Positions 16,251-25,799 of a DNA stretch of 64,000 bases are shown here, one piece after another; the first letter of the stretch is position 1, and every line of letters begins with the position of its first letter. A program made the translations under genes and the position numbers. This stretch comes from Coriobacteriia bacterium (GTDB taxonomy: Bacteria; Actinomycetota; Coriobacteriia; Coriobacteriales; QAMH01): NCBI GenBank assembly GCA_003149935.1, contig QAMH01000006.1, forward strand, positions 608,121 to 672,120, given 5' to 3'. The notes under the pieces are model-generated. The model made no database searches and was not told the DNA's origin. It was given only the letters and a program-made list of their open reading frames with translations.

Positions 16251-17780
16251 CTATAGCCTTATAAAGGTTTCGCCCAGGGCCTTCGCCTCGCCTTCCAACT
16301 TGATGACGGTGCCATGACGCAACGTCACCTTGTTTCCAGAGCTGTCGACGCAGCTAATTGACTGCGGTGCGGAGAAGTGCTGGCTCTCGCCCAGAGATGC
16401 ACTCACCTGAATGCCGGTTTGCCCATGATAGGTGGCGATCATATCGGTGTAGAGCATGTATACGCCATCGACATTGACCATCGTGGGGCCCTCATTGCCC
16501 GTGGCAATGTTGGTGTTGACCAGGTGCCACCCATCAGGTGACATGCTCGAGTTCGCGTAAATCTGATTGTTGACGCCGTCCTTCTTGGTTATCAGGTAAT
16601 AGGTATCGCCGTCCTTGTAAATGGAGGAGTCGATGTAATTGTCCGATGCCTCGAGTCCCTGAATCTCGAACGCGGTGGAGGCATCGAGCCTGAGGCCCTG
16701 CGGGAAGTGCTTGCCAGAACCACTCGTGGACAAGGCAAGGCCATCGTTGGAGATATCGACCTTGACGGCGTAGACCTTCATTCTGTCGTTTTCGGGCTGG
16801 CCATGGTACTCGCCGTAGAAACCAGCCGAGAATACGATATAGGTGTCTCCGTTATCATCCACGAACCACTCGGGTGCAACGACATCAAAGTCGGAGATAC
16901 CGAATGGCATGGACGGCAGCGAGATGCCATCGTAGCTTCCGCCGTTAATGAGACCCAGACCTTCAGGCTGCGACCAGTCGACAAGGTTCTCGGAATAGGA
17001 AATCATGGGATAGAAGCGCCCGTTGTTCCTGTTCCAGTTGGAGAGCATGTAGAACGTTCCGTCCTTGAACATGATGCTTGGATCGTGAAGCGGATCTGCA
17101 TTGCTCGCAAACGGGGTGCTAGCCTTGGTGAAATTGATGCCGTCACGGGTGTAGCACAGCGCGGTCTCGAAACCCGCGCCCTGACCAGGCATGTCGATGA
17201 AGAATGAGCCGAGGAACAGGTCCTGCTCGCTCGTGTCATTGATGCCATACCAGCCGATACCCTCTTCGTTCCACCCCGCCGAAACGAGGCTATCGTTTTC
17301 GACTTTGCTCAACGTGTAGTTATGGCTTCCCGAGTTGTTGGTTGGGGCAGACGGCTGCACATTGGGATTGAATTGACGGTACAGGGCAACGGACTCGTCT
17401 GCATCCGAATACCAACCGATGCCCTCATAGCTCCAGCCGACGGAAATGAGATGGTCGCGCTCGAACTCACTCATGGTGTAGTGATGATCGGTGCCCGAAT
17501 ACAGGCGGTAAACCGCATTGCCATCTGCCGGCGCAGTCCAGCCAATGCCCTCGTAGTTCCAGCCGGCATCCATAAGGCTGACCTTCTCAACCGGGCTGGC
17601 GGTGTAGAAATGCTCGCCGCTGTTGGGATTGTAGAGACGATTCATCTTCACCGCGGACTCATCGGCATGAGCAGCTTTTGCCGGAGGCTGCACCATCATG
17701 ACGAGCGCCGCGCACGCGAGCGCAAGAATCGCGATGAGCGCACATCTTTTCGCATGCCCTTTGCTTACCAAACTAATCAT
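16251..17780 (-). CDS. Secreted GH43-like glycosidase with N-terminal DUF5648 module
   Basis: The 509-residue protein starts at ATG 17778-17780 with AGGAGG four bases upstream. It has a signal peptide (1-40), three DUF5648 units (about 46-180, beginning MNRLYNPNSGEHFYT), and a five-bladed beta-propeller-type domain from about 190 to the end. Motifs expected of GH43-like enzymes are visible: HDPSIMFKDGTFYMLSN (general base Asp), APEWFVDDNGDTYIVFS, and NEGPTMVNVDGVYMLYTD (general acid Glu). GH43 members mostly cut arabinofuranosides, xylosides or galactans; the exact substrate cannot be read here. A GlfT2-like galactofuranosyltransferase is divergent from it, so a furanosyl wall glycan is an attractive target (inference). 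Confidence 0.75.
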   Translation of the reverse strand: MISLVSKGHAKRCALIAILALACAALVMMVQPPAKAAHADESAVKMNRLYNPNSGEHFYTASPVEKVSLMDAGWNYEGIGWTAPADGNAVYRLYSGTDHHYTMSEFERDHLISVGWSYEGIGWYSDADESVALYRQFNPNVQPSAPTNNSGSHNYTLSKVENDSLVSAGWNEEGIGWYGINDTSEQDLFLGSFFIDMPGQGAGFETALCYTRDGINFTKASTPFASNADPLHDPSIMFKDGTFYMLSNWNRNNGRFYPMISYSENLVDWSQPEGLGLINGGSYDGISLPSMPFGISDFDVVAPEWFVDDNGDTYIVFSAGFYGEYHGQPENDRMKVYAVKVDISNDGLALSTSGSGKHFPQGLRLDASTAFEIQGLEASDNYIDSSIYKDGDTYYLITKKDGVNNQIYANSSMSPDGWHLVNTNIATGNEGPTMVNVDGVYMLYTDMIATYHGQTGIQVSASLGESQHFSAPQSISCVDSSGNKVTLRHGTVIKLEGEAKALGETFIRL

Positions 17781-17816
17781 TTGACCTCCTTTGGCGTTCT
17801 TCCTGCGTAATATGAC

Positions 17817-17868
17817 CTGCCTGCATTTTACTAAGCTCCCATTCGTAAAACCCATTACATGCAGGCAG
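17817..17868. promoter_or_regulatory. Dyad in the leader of the GH43-like gene
   Basis: CTGCCTGCAT (17817-17826) and its exact complement ATGCAGGCAG (17859-17868) enclose a second inverted pair TTTTAC/GTAAAA. The dyad is 37-88 bases upstream of the gene and could be an operator or a leader hairpin. A TAGAAT (17965-17970) next to CCGAG/CTCGG is a candidate -10 box for the divergent gene at 18010. Confidence 0.35.
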
Positions 17869-18009
17869 CAATCCCGCAACGGAGACGACACGGTCGCCAA
17901 TCCACCTTTTTACGTTCGTATGTATCCTTTTGCTTTTTTTGCGTTTCTAGCCGAGATGCTCGGATAGAATAGCCGGAAGAAACCGCGGCAATACGTGGAA
18001 GGAAACGGT

Positions 18010-19920
18010 ATGCAGCGACATAAGCTTTCGAACGTTCTACTGGAAAACAGCTGGCAGTTCTTCCGAGCTCCTGCCATGTATTGCTCCTCTAACGCCCCCG
18101 TAACATGTGATGATCCCGCCAAGGGCGAATGGGTCCTGCAAGGGCCCGGCACCTTCGACTTCACCACCTTCTTCAACGCGCTGCCCACAAGCAAATGGAT
18201 GCGCTACACCTGTGCCCGCGAGTTCTTCTTGCATCTCGAGCTTAAGGGAGCCGCTTGCACGTTCGCGCAAACGCGCGCCGACACGTACACCTGGCATGTC
18301 GAACGTCTCGGAGACACGGTACGCGATATCGCGGCAAGCGAAGAGTGGGTCACGCTCGATGTCCCCCTCGAGCTCAACGATGACGTGCTCGTGGGCTTCC
18401 TGCTGGAGACACAGGGAGCCGTGCAGATCCGCAACAGCTACTATTACACCGAGGTCAATGACGAGAACATCCACCCCGTCGAGCTTGCCCTGTGCACGAC
18501 GACCTTCAAAAACGAGAACTATATCCTCCCCAATGTCGAGCTTGTCAGAACACGCATCATCGAGACTAACGAGCCCATCTCGGAGCACTTCTCCATGCAC
18601 GTCGTCGACAACGGTCGTACCCTTGACGCCAAGGACATCGAATCCGAACGCATCTTCCTACATCCCAACCCCAATGCGGGTGGAGCGGGTGGTTTTGCCC
18701 GAGGCATGATTGAGGCCATGGAACAGGCCCCGCGTGCCACCCACGTGCTGCTCATGGACGATGACGTGAGCATCTCACCCGAAAGCATCATACGCACCTT
18801 CAACTTGCTCTCCATCGTAAATGGCGAATACTCGGAGGCGTTTTTGAGCGGTGCCATGATGAGCATGGACCAGCCGAACCTGCGCTACGAGGATGTCGGG
18901 TTCGTGGCGTGCAACGGCAAGTACTTCCCCGCCAAGAACCTTGCCTACGTCGATGTGCTGCACGACTGCGTCGCAAACGAGGCGTTCATCCACCGCAATC
19001 CCGAAGAAGCGGGATATGACACGGACCGCATGTCACAGTCCTATGCTGCCTGGTGGTACTGCGTCATACCCGTATCCGTGATCGATCGCGAAGGACTGCC
19101 GCTGCCCATCTTCGTGCGTACCGACGATGTCGAGTACAGTCTGCGTGCGCATGCCAAGATCATGACCATGAACGGTATCTGCGTATGGCACGCACCGTTC
19201 AAGCAACGCTACAGCGCCGCCGTGGAGCGCTATCAAATGCCTCGCAACGTACTCATCGGCCAGTTCACGAGCGGCATGGCCCCCATGTCCGACTTCATAG
19301 GTGATTTGAAGATCGGCTTCGAGCTCGAACTCAAGAAGTACAACTACGACAACGCAGCGCTCGTACTCGATGCCTTCGAGGACTTTCTGAAGGGTCCGTC
19401 TTTCATCATGGAAAAGGGGGCAGCCGAGAGAAGCTACCTTGACCACCTCAAGAAAGCGGAGAAGCTGCTTCCACTTGACGATATCAAGGAAGACGCCCTG
19501 GCACTGGGCGTTGACCTCGATACCATCCCCGCAACGCAATTCGACCACGAGAACTACGAGAGAGACGACCATCGTTCGTTCGTCGAGCGCATACGGGACA
19601 ACATGACCGTCAACGGCCATCGCATGGTCAGGGGCGATTACTACGACAAGGGATCGGTTGCCGTCATCAGCGCCGCCGGCTGGCTGTACCCCGTCGATGA
19701 GCTGCGAAAGAAGGAGTACATCATCGCCATCGATGCGCCGAGCAAGAAGGGCATCATCCGCAAGATGGACAAGGAGCGCTTCAATCAGCTCTGGGACCGT
19801 TTCCACCGTGACATGGTCGAGTTCCGCGCGAACAAGGACCGCCTGCGCAAGGAGTACGAGGCGGCCCGTCCCATCATGACGTCACTGCCGTTTTGGAAGC
19901 AGTACCTCGGTATCGGCTAG
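18010..19920 (+). CDS. GlfT2-like galactofuranosyltransferase (GT2)
   Basis: The 636-residue protein matches the architecture and length of mycobacterial GlfT2, which builds the galactan of arabinogalactan: an N-terminal beta-sandwich (about 1-150), a GT-A catalytic domain with the metal-binding LLMDDDVSIS (Asp triplet near 249-251), the acceptor-side TDDVEYSLR, a His in VWHAPF, and a helical C-terminal domain. The start is ATG 18010 with GGAAGGAA five bases upstream; an in-frame GTG at 17995 lacks a site. It is expected to act on the cytoplasmic membrane face with UDP-galactofuranose. No UDP-galactopyranose mutase gene is in the window. It converges with the next gene and overlaps its stop by four bases. 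Confidence 0.82.
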   Translation: MQRHKLSNVLLENSWQFFRAPAMYCSSNAPVTCDDPAKGEWVLQGPGTFDFTTFFNALPTSKWMRYTCAREFFLHLELKGAACTFAQTRADTYTWHVERLGDTVRDIAASEEWVTLDVPLELNDDVLVGFLLETQGAVQIRNSYYYTEVNDENIHPVELALCTTTFKNENYILPNVELVRTRIIETNEPISEHFSMHVVDNGRTLDAKDIESERIFLHPNPNAGGAGGFARGMIEAMEQAPRATHVLLMDDDVSISPESIIRTFNLLSIVNGEYSEAFLSGAMMSMDQPNLRYEDVGFVACNGKYFPAKNLAYVDVLHDCVANEAFIHRNPEEAGYDTDRMSQSYAAWWYCVIPVSVIDREGLPLPIFVRTDDVEYSLRAHAKIMTMNGICVWHAPFKQRYSAAVERYQMPRNVLIGQFTSGMAPMSDFIGDLKIGFELELKKYNYDNAALVLDAFEDFLKGPSFIMEKGAAERSYLDHLKKAEKLLPLDDIKEDALALGVDLDTIPATQFDHENYERDDHRSFVERIRDNMTVNGHRMVRGDYYDKGSVAVISAAGWLYPVDELRKKEYIIAIDAPSKKGIIRKMDKERFNQLWDRFHRDMVEFRANKDRLRKEYEAARPIMTSLPFWKQYLGIG

Positions 19921-22355
19921 GCGCGCACGTCCCAGTTGAGCGCGTAGTACGCGTTCGCATGCGCGATGTTGGTTCCATAATACGGATCGCCTTCGGCAAT
20001 GAAGCGCGGCCAGCGCTTCTGGAACATCGCGAGCTCCTCGGCGTTTCGCATCTTGCTCTCGACCGTCTCATCGAACCCACGCGACACTGACTCGTAGTGG
20101 TAGAGCTCGATGTTGGGGTCGATGATGACGTGACGGCCCTTCTCGACGAGACGCAGACAGAAGTCCACATCGTTGTAGGCGACGGCATAGCGCTCGTCAA
20201 AGCCCTCGACCGACTCGAAGTCCTTCCGGCTCACCATAAGGCATGCGCCCGTAACCGCGAGCACATCGCGGGCATTGTGAATCATCCCAAAGTAGTACAC
20301 GAGGCTCGCCGGTGCCATGCACGCCACGTGCTTGGGGTCGGAGCGCGGAATCACCACACCGTCATGCTGGATCGTCCTGTCCGGATACAGCAAACGTGCG
20401 CCTACGACGGCGACCTCTTCGCGCTGCAAAGGCCCGAGCAGTAACTCAATCCAATCGGGAGTGATGACCTCCATGTCGTTATTGAGGAAGAGATAGTGGT
20501 CGCCCACGGCATGCGTCACGCCCAAATTGCAGATGGCAGAGTAATTGAACGAACCCTCGAAGCGCACGACACGCAGGTTGTCATGCTCGGCCTGCAGACG
20601 CTCGTACAACGCGAATGTCTCGTCCTCGACGCTATTGTTCTCGACGATGATAATCTCGAAGTTCTCGTAGGTCGTCTTCTCCCAGATGGAGTCGAGGCAG
20701 CGCTCGAGCATGAAGGACTGATCTTTATTGGGGATGATGATGGAGACAAGCGGCTTCTTCTCGGGCAGGTGATACACGATGCGATGCATGTTGCCGCAGA
20801 AGCCATCGATCACGTCGACGGGGATGCCGATACGCTCGTAGTGATTCCTGACCGCAATCTCGCCGGCCTTGTGCGTGTAGGGCTTGGCGTTGGCGTTGCT
20901 GGCAGCCGAATGCTCATGGGAGCGCCAATGATAGAGCACCTTGCGCACGTGGAAGATGTTGCGCGCCTTCTCCGCAACCTTCAGGGTCATATCCCAGTCC
21001 TGCGCACCCGTGACCTCATCGCCCGAAAGCTCGATGACATCCACGATGGACTTGCGTACCGTGAGCAGATGGCACACGTAATTGCAGGTAGCGAGCAGCT
21101 CCCAGCTGAAATCCGTCTTGAGGAAGCCATCGAAGAGCTTGCCGTCCCTGATCTTGTCCTCATCGCAATAGAGCAAATCCGTCTCCGGATAACGATTGAT
21201 GGCATCAACGTACTCGAAGAGTATGCTCGGCTCGAGGATGTCGTCATGATCGAAGAAGCAGAGGAAGTCGCCTTGTGCGATGGCGATACCCTCGTTGGTA
21301 TTGCCCGCGATGCCGTAGTTCTTGTCGAGCGTCACCACCCGTACACGATCATCGTTTGCCGCGCACGCGGCCACAGCTGCGGCAAGCTCCTTATCCTCGG
21401 GTGTCGAGTTGACAAGAATGAGCTCGAACTTGCCATAGGTCTGCTCGAGTACGGATTGTGACATCTCCGCGAAGAAGTCGAGCGGCGTCTTGTAGAGCGG
21501 CACGATGATTGAGAACAGCGGCTCGATTTCGAAGTGCGCCCTGCGCTGCCCATCGAGCTCCATCGGTGACTTCTTTTGAGTGTGGTAGAACCAATCCTCG
21601 TAGAAAGGGCCCTGACCCGAATCATTGAACTTCTTTTGAAAACGATCGCGAATGTACTCCGTGCGCCACTTGTCCATGCAGATGAACGCAGGGGGCAGGG
21701 CGTCATTTTCAAAGCGCACCCAGATGAAGAACCAGTCGTTGCCATGGTCCTTGAGAAACGAGGTGTGAATGGTGCGACGCGTGAAATCGGAGTGGGGCAC
21801 GGGATGGTCGAGCTTGTCGCTCAGGACGGCGCGATTTCTGATAGGCACGCGCTTGCCCTGGCGGTCAAAAACGATGACCTCGAATGGCGTCTCGTAGGTG
21901 CTCGCATCGTCGCAGTGAGTCGTGATGACGATATGCACGAGCTCGCTGTTTTGCGGCTCGTAGCCAAAATAGCAAATGCGATCAGGCTCGATATGAGAGA
22001 TATCGCTGCGCGCATAGCGGTCGAAATTGCGAATGTCATTGACGCCAGGCGCCTTGCTCAGGGTATTGTACTTCGCGGTCAACGCGCTCGAGAGGTGTCG
22101 CACCTTCTGAGACTCCTCGTCAAGGACCGCACCTTGCGCATCGAGCACGCGTACGGTGACGGTCTGCTCGACGTAGAGCAAAGGCAGGATGAGCACGTAC
22201 TCACCACGCGCGGCATCCTTGGCAGCGACGAGGGCGGGAACGGCGTCATCCCCCTGGCAATGCGACTCGGCAACAATCGACCCTCCTTGCGGGCAATCCG
22301 CAGTCAGAAGTATGTAGATCTTCCTATCGCCGCGCGTTATCGTTCCTAGCTTCAT
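19917..22355 (-). CDS. Large double-domain GT2 glycosyltransferase, rhamnosyltransferase-like
   Basis: The 812-residue protein has an N-terminal all-beta region (about 1-240) and two GT2 domains in tandem. The first (about 245-500) has SIIVPLYKTP, FFDHDDILEP and DEDKI; the second (about 525-800) has VSIIIPNKDQ, FLNNDMEVI and AYNDVDFCLRL. This layout is typical of rhamnan or O-antigen transferases that work on dTDP-rhamnose, which is made by the nearby rfb genes. The start is ATG 22353-22355 after GGGGG; a longer frame lacks a site. It is divergent from licD with a shared 74-base promoter region. A paralogue is encoded at 29502-31967. Confidence 0.85.
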   Translation of the reverse strand: MKLGTITRGDRKIYILLTADCPQGGSIVAESHCQGDDAVPALVAAKDAARGEYVLILPLLYVEQTVTVRVLDAQGAVLDEESQKVRHLSSALTAKYNTLSKAPGVNDIRNFDRYARSDISHIEPDRICYFGYEPQNSELVHIVITTHCDDASTYETPFEVIVFDRQGKRVPIRNRAVLSDKLDHPVPHSDFTRRTIHTSFLKDHGNDWFFIWVRFENDALPPAFICMDKWRTEYIRDRFQKKFNDSGQGPFYEDWFYHTQKKSPMELDGQRRAHFEIEPLFSIIVPLYKTPLDFFAEMSQSVLEQTYGKFELILVNSTPEDKELAAAVAACAANDDRVRVVTLDKNYGIAGNTNEGIAIAQGDFLCFFDHDDILEPSILFEYVDAINRYPETDLLYCDEDKIRDGKLFDGFLKTDFSWELLATCNYVCHLLTVRKSIVDVIELSGDEVTGAQDWDMTLKVAEKARNIFHVRKVLYHWRSHEHSAASNANAKPYTHKAGEIAVRNHYERIGIPVDVIDGFCGNMHRIVYHLPEKKPLVSIIIPNKDQSFMLERCLDSIWEKTTYENFEIIIVENNSVEDETFALYERLQAEHDNLRVVRFEGSFNYSAICNLGVTHAVGDHYLFLNNDMEVITPDWIELLLGPLQREEVAVVGARLLYPDRTIQHDGVVIPRSDPKHVACMAPASLVYYFGMIHNARDVLAVTGACLMVSRKDFESVEGFDERYAVAYNDVDFCLRLVEKGRHVIIDPNIELYHYESVSRGFDETVESKMRNAEELAMFQKRWPRFIAEGDPYYGTNIAHANAYYALNWDVRA

Positions 22356-22386
22356 GTGAATAACCCCCGTCTGTGTAATTGCGAGA

Positions 22387-22394
22387 AGTATAAT
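22387..22394. promoter_or_regulatory. Overlapping divergent -10 boxes
   Basis: AGTATAAT gives a perfect TATAAT (22389-22394) for the licD direction and, on the other strand, TATACT (22387-22392) for the double-GT2 gene. Both would leave leaders of about 25-30 bases. Neither has a convincing -35 box, so the two directions may compete or need an activator. Confidence 0.45.
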
Positions 22395-22429
22395 ACACAC
22401 GCCCTGTATGCGCCGAGTTGGGAGCCACC

Positions 22430-23284
22430 GTGAGCACTTCGCCCTATCCGCAGGACTCGCTTCAACGATTGCAAGCCATTGAGCGCGACATCGTCGCCGT
22501 CATCGACAAGATCTGCCGGGAAAACGACATCGAGTACTTCATCGATGGCGGCACCTGCTTGGGCGCCGTGCGCCATGGAGGCTTCATTCCCTGGGACGAT
22601 GATGTCGATCTCGGGATGCCCAAGGCCGATTACGACCGTTTCTGCGCCATCGCGCCGGAACTCCTACCCGCCGGCTATTCGCTCCACACGTCCACGAACA
22701 CGCGCGGATTTTCCGGACTTTGGGCCAAGGTCTTCAAGGACGGCACGCGTTTCATCGATGACAATTCCCGCGAGGCGGGGTGCGAACAGGGCGTCTTCGT
22801 GGACATCTTTCCCTATTGCCAGCTCGATGCAGACCCAAAGATTGCGCAGAAGCAATGCGAGAAGGCTCGCGTTGCCCAGCTCAAGTCATATCTCAGGCAC
22901 TTCTCGCGGCCCAAGCTGCCGCCGTCTACTCCGCTAAAGCCAATCGTCGAGCTCGGTTGCAAGTTCGTGCACGCCACCGTCGCGCGCAGCTGGAAGCAAG
23001 AGGATTTGCAGGATACATTCGACCACGCCTTCGACACGGACAATCCCGCGCAGCGCTGGACAGATGCCGCATATCCCAACTGGGGATCATTTGACACCGA
23101 GGTGCTCTTTCCCGCGACGGACATCGACTTCGACGGGCTCACGCTGCGTGCACCCCATGATAGTGACGCCTTTCTCAAGACACTTTATGGTGACTACATG
23201 CAGTTACCTCCCGAGGAGGAGCGTTACACGCACGCACCTGTCATCCTCGACTTAGGCGACGGCATCGACCTTATGAAGGCATAA
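22430..23284 (+). CDS. licD: LicD-family nucleotidyltransferase/phosphotransferase
   Basis: LicD proteins transfer phosphocholine or similar phospho-substituents onto surface glycans. The 284-residue product has the family core YFIDGGTCLGAVRHGGFIPWDDDVDLGM near residues 35-62, with the metal-binding Asp triad, and FVDIFPY near 120. The start is GTG 22430 with GGGAG six bases upstream; an upstream in-frame TTG lacks a site. What is transferred cannot be read from the sequence. No choline uptake or activation genes are seen. Confidence 0.85.
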   Translation: MSTSPYPQDSLQRLQAIERDIVAVIDKICRENDIEYFIDGGTCLGAVRHGGFIPWDDDVDLGMPKADYDRFCAIAPELLPAGYSLHTSTNTRGFSGLWAKVFKDGTRFIDDNSREAGCEQGVFVDIFPYCQLDADPKIAQKQCEKARVAQLKSYLRHFSRPKLPPSTPLKPIVELGCKFVHATVARSWKQEDLQDTFDHAFDTDNPAQRWTDAAYPNWGSFDTEVLFPATDIDFDGLTLRAPHDSDAFLKTLYGDYMQLPPEEERYTHAPVILDLGDGIDLMKA

Positions 23285-23303
23285 CGAAACACTGCACGTC
23301 CAT

Positions 23304-23488
23304 GGAGCGGCCGCAGGCTGCCGCCTGTCATCTCGACTGGAGCGGTCGCAGGCTGCCGCCTGTCATCTCGACTGGAGCGGCCGCGAGGCCGCGGAATGGA
23401 GAGATCTCGTGACGAGATTTCTCGACTCCGCTTCGCTTCGCTCGAAATGACAACAGAAATGCGACCGCCTCTTCGCTCGGAATGACAA
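23304..23488. repeat. Palindromic extragenic element, copy 1, with tandem end units
   Basis: A core at 23361-23452 (ends TGTCAT...TGACA) is the reverse complement of a core at 48072-48166, with high identity. It contains two hairpins. Its left end is extended by a 35-bp unit present twice (23304-23338 and 23339-23373) plus a partial third. On the right, CGCTCGGAATGAC at 23474-23486 matches the flank of the other copy. The element lies between licD and the GT4 gene, which converge here, and may help to end both transcripts. Confidence 0.85.
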
Positions 23489-23508
23489 AACATTGTCATC
23501 CGATGTTC

Positions 23509-24699
23509 TTAGCTAATCTGGTCGAAGGCCATCTCGAGTGCATCGACGGTCTTGTCCCAACAACATTCGGCAGCAACAAAAGCGCTCAGGCCTTCTCCTG
23601 AAGCACGTTGCGCCGTCGCCTCGCGAATAGCCTGTGCAACGTCTGCGGGCTCACGGCTCTCGAGCATGACACCGTAGCGCACCGGGTCAAAACCCATCAC
23701 CTCATCTGTGCCCCCCACATGCGGCATGACGGGGATGCAACCCTGGGCAGCTGCTTCCAGAAGCGAGGTGCAGAATCCCTCCGAACGCGTGGGCAGGCAG
23801 AAAACATCCGCATCTCGCAGGAGAGCGGAGAGATCGGGCTGGTCAAGCTTGCCAAGCAAGGCAACGTTGTCAAAACCTTGGCATGCAATCTGCTCGCGTT
23901 GGCTACCATCGCCCGCCAATGCACATACGAACCCATCGCCAAGCAACGTTGCCGCCTGCGCAAACGGAAGTGCCCCTTTCTCGGGTTCGAGACGCCCGAC
24001 AAAGGCGACGAGCGTCTTGTCATGCGCATGCAGCTCGTCACGAAAGTCCCGTTCTGATGCAGCATCTTTGAATTGCTCGACATCGATGGCGTTGGGAATA
24101 ACGGCCGTGGTCTCTATGCCAAAGTGCGTTAGCCACCTCCTACTTGCCTGCGAAATACCCGCGAAGGCAGGCCCGAGGTGCCGCATGCGCCTGGTTACAG
24201 CATGCTCATAGCGTTCGACAAACCAATCGACAATACCGCCACCAAAGGTCAGATGCGCGGAGCCGTGGTCAAGCACGATGGCAGGAACGCCAATGCGCTT
24301 TGCGAAACGCGCCCCCTCAAGGGAATGCTGGTAGAAACGCGTATTGACGAGCACGCGATCGATACCACGAGTGGCAAGCTCGTCAAGCATGTGCTGATAA
24401 TCGGCGTTCTTGCGCGAGATGGGCAAGCGGCCATCCAAAAGCGGCCTGCATGGCAGACGATGCACTTCAACGCCATCATCTTGCACCTCGTACGCAGACG
24501 TATTCGCAGAGAGCTGCGAGGTCACGACGAAGACGCGGTTTCCTTGCATAGCAAGCTCGTGGGCAAGGCGCTGGGTAAACGACTCGACACCACCCGCGTG
24601 TGGCGCATACTGCGCCGAGAAGATCGCATATGCATGAGCTGGAGATGACACGGTCTCCCCATCAGTCATCGTCATGCTCACCCAGATGCCTTCGCTCAT
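23509..24699 (-). CDS. GT4-family glycosyltransferase
   Basis: A GT-B enzyme of 396 residues. The N-terminal acceptor domain begins about residue 24 with IFSAQYAPHAGGVESFTQRLA (Gly-rich loop). The C-terminal donor domain has VAFVGRLEPEKG near 235 and ALLRDADVFCLPTRSEGFCTSLLEAAAQGCIPV, with the EGFxxxxLE nucleotide-sugar motif near 310. It probably adds one sugar to a lipid-linked glycan. The frame opens at ATG 24697-24699, which overlaps the upstream DUF2304 gene by 38 bases; ATG 24673 or 24667 would fit more usual spacing. Confidence 0.85.
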   Translation of the reverse strand: MSEGIWVSMTMTDGETVSSPAHAYAIFSAQYAPHAGGVESFTQRLAHELAMQGNRVFVVTSQLSANTSAYEVQDDGVEVHRLPCRPLLDGRLPISRKNADYQHMLDELATRGIDRVLVNTRFYQHSLEGARFAKRIGVPAIVLDHGSAHLTFGGGIVDWFVERYEHAVTRRMRHLGPAFAGISQASRRWLTHFGIETTAVIPNAIDVEQFKDAASERDFRDELHAHDKTLVAFVGRLEPEKGALPFAQAATLLGDGFVCALAGDGSQREQIACQGFDNVALLGKLDQPDLSALLRDADVFCLPTRSEGFCTSLLEAAAQGCIPVMPHVGGTDEVMGFDPVRYGVMLESREPADVAQAIREATAQRASGEGLSAFVAAECCWDKTVDALEMAFDQIS

Positions 24700-25033
24700 A
24701 ATGGTCTAGCCTGTCGATGGCTATCTGCTGGGTGAGTTCCTTCACGCGATTCTCGAGTTGGGATATGCGCCGGTTCGAGAAAAAGTCGCGGAGAATCAAT
24801 ATGAAAATGAAGAAGAGGAAGACGAAGTTGACCGGTGATTGAAAGCCAATGGCGTCTGACAGAAGCGAGGGAATCTGGGGAAATATGCTCATCAGGACAA
24901 TGAGCAGGGAAAACGCCACCCAGAACATGGCATCCTCGATACTCATCTTGGACTTCTTGATGCTATGCAGCAAAAAGGCCATGAGGCCAATGGCGGCGAC
25001 GATCAGTATGATTCGCAGGGCAATCGAGAACAT
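24662..25033 (-). CDS. DUF2304 small membrane protein
   Basis: A 123-residue protein with three hydrophobic segments (about 4-25, 36-55 and 67-85) and a charged coiled-coil-like tail (RISQLENRVKELTQQ). DUF2304 proteins are found next to DPM1-like GT2 enzymes in surface-glycan loci and are thought to assist them, perhaps in moving or handling polyprenyl-linked sugar. Here the GT2 gene ends nine bases upstream. ATG 25031-25033 with AAGG seven bases before it is preferred over the adjacent GTG 25034. Confidence 0.85.
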   Translation of the reverse strand: MFSIALRIILIVAAIGLMAFLLHSIKKSKMSIEDAMFWVAFSLLIVLMSIFPQIPSLLSDAIGFQSPVNFVFLFFIFILILRDFFSNRRISQLENRVKELTQQIAIDRLDHYERRHLGEHDDD

Positions 25034-25042
25034 CACATCACC

Positions 25043-25726
25043 TTATCTGAAGAACTGTATGAGAAGAACGGACAACGCCATACGCGCCATATAGGACGTG
25101 GACGTCCTGAAATTCAGGTAGCTCTCCCCCGCAATGCGCTCGTCCATGGAGACTTGGACCTCGGCAACGCGAGCGCCTTTCTTCCTGATGAGATAGGCAA
25201 GGGTGTCGGGCTCGGGTCCGAGGTTAGGCCCATAGGCCAGCTCTCTTATCATGCGACGGTTATAGGCGCGCATGCCCGAAGTCGGGTCACTGATTTTCAT
25301 GCCCGTCGTGAGTTTAATCATCGCCTCGATAAGGTTATTGCCGAACATGCGCATGCTCTTGGGCTTGGGAGCATCCACGAAGCGCGAACCAATCACGATG
25401 TCGTTGTCGGCCAAAGCGGCGACCATGGGAGCAACGTACTCGGGGCGGTGCTGACCGTCGGCGTCAAACTGAATCGCGCAGTCATAGCCATGTTTATCCG
25501 CATACTTGAGGCCAGCCTGAAAAGCACCGGCAAGACCAAGGTTGATGGGAAGGTCAAGAAAGCGAAAATCATGCTCACGACAGATGTTTGCCGTACCGTC
25601 CTTCGATCCGTCATTCACAACGACATAGTCATACTGGGGATAGTCGGACTCGAGCGTGCCGACAACACGTGCAATGTTATCTTCCTCGTTGTAAGCGGGA
25701 ATTATGAGCAAGACCTTTGAATGCAC
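25043..25726 (-). CDS. DPM1-like GT2 polyprenyl-phosphate sugar transferase
   Basis: A 227-residue GT-A enzyme with LLIIPAYNEEDNI at the start, VVNDGSKDGT, and the catalytic QFDADGQH (DxD) near 88, then DPTSGMRAYNRR. It lacks the C-terminal membrane helices seen in GtrB types, which fits its partner DUF2304 supplying membrane contact. It probably makes a polyprenyl-phosphate sugar used by the GT-C-like proteins encoded upstream. The start is GTG 25724-25726 with only a weak site. Confidence 0.88.
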   Translation of the reverse strand: MHSKVLLIIPAYNEEDNIARVVGTLESDYPQYDYVVVNDGSKDGTANICREHDFRFLDLPINLGLAGAFQAGLKYADKHGYDCAIQFDADGQHRPEYVAPMVAALADNDIVIGSRFVDAPKPKSMRMFGNNLIEAMIKLTTGMKISDPTSGMRAYNRRMIRELAYGPNLGPEPDTLAYLIRKKGARVAEVQVSMDERIAGESYLNFRTSTSYMARMALSVLLIQFFR

Positions 25727-25799
25727 GTGAACCCATTTCTCGTCTTAGAACACCCGGGTAACGCCACGGAGCGCAAGCGTCAAAACACTAAGTAGCAAA

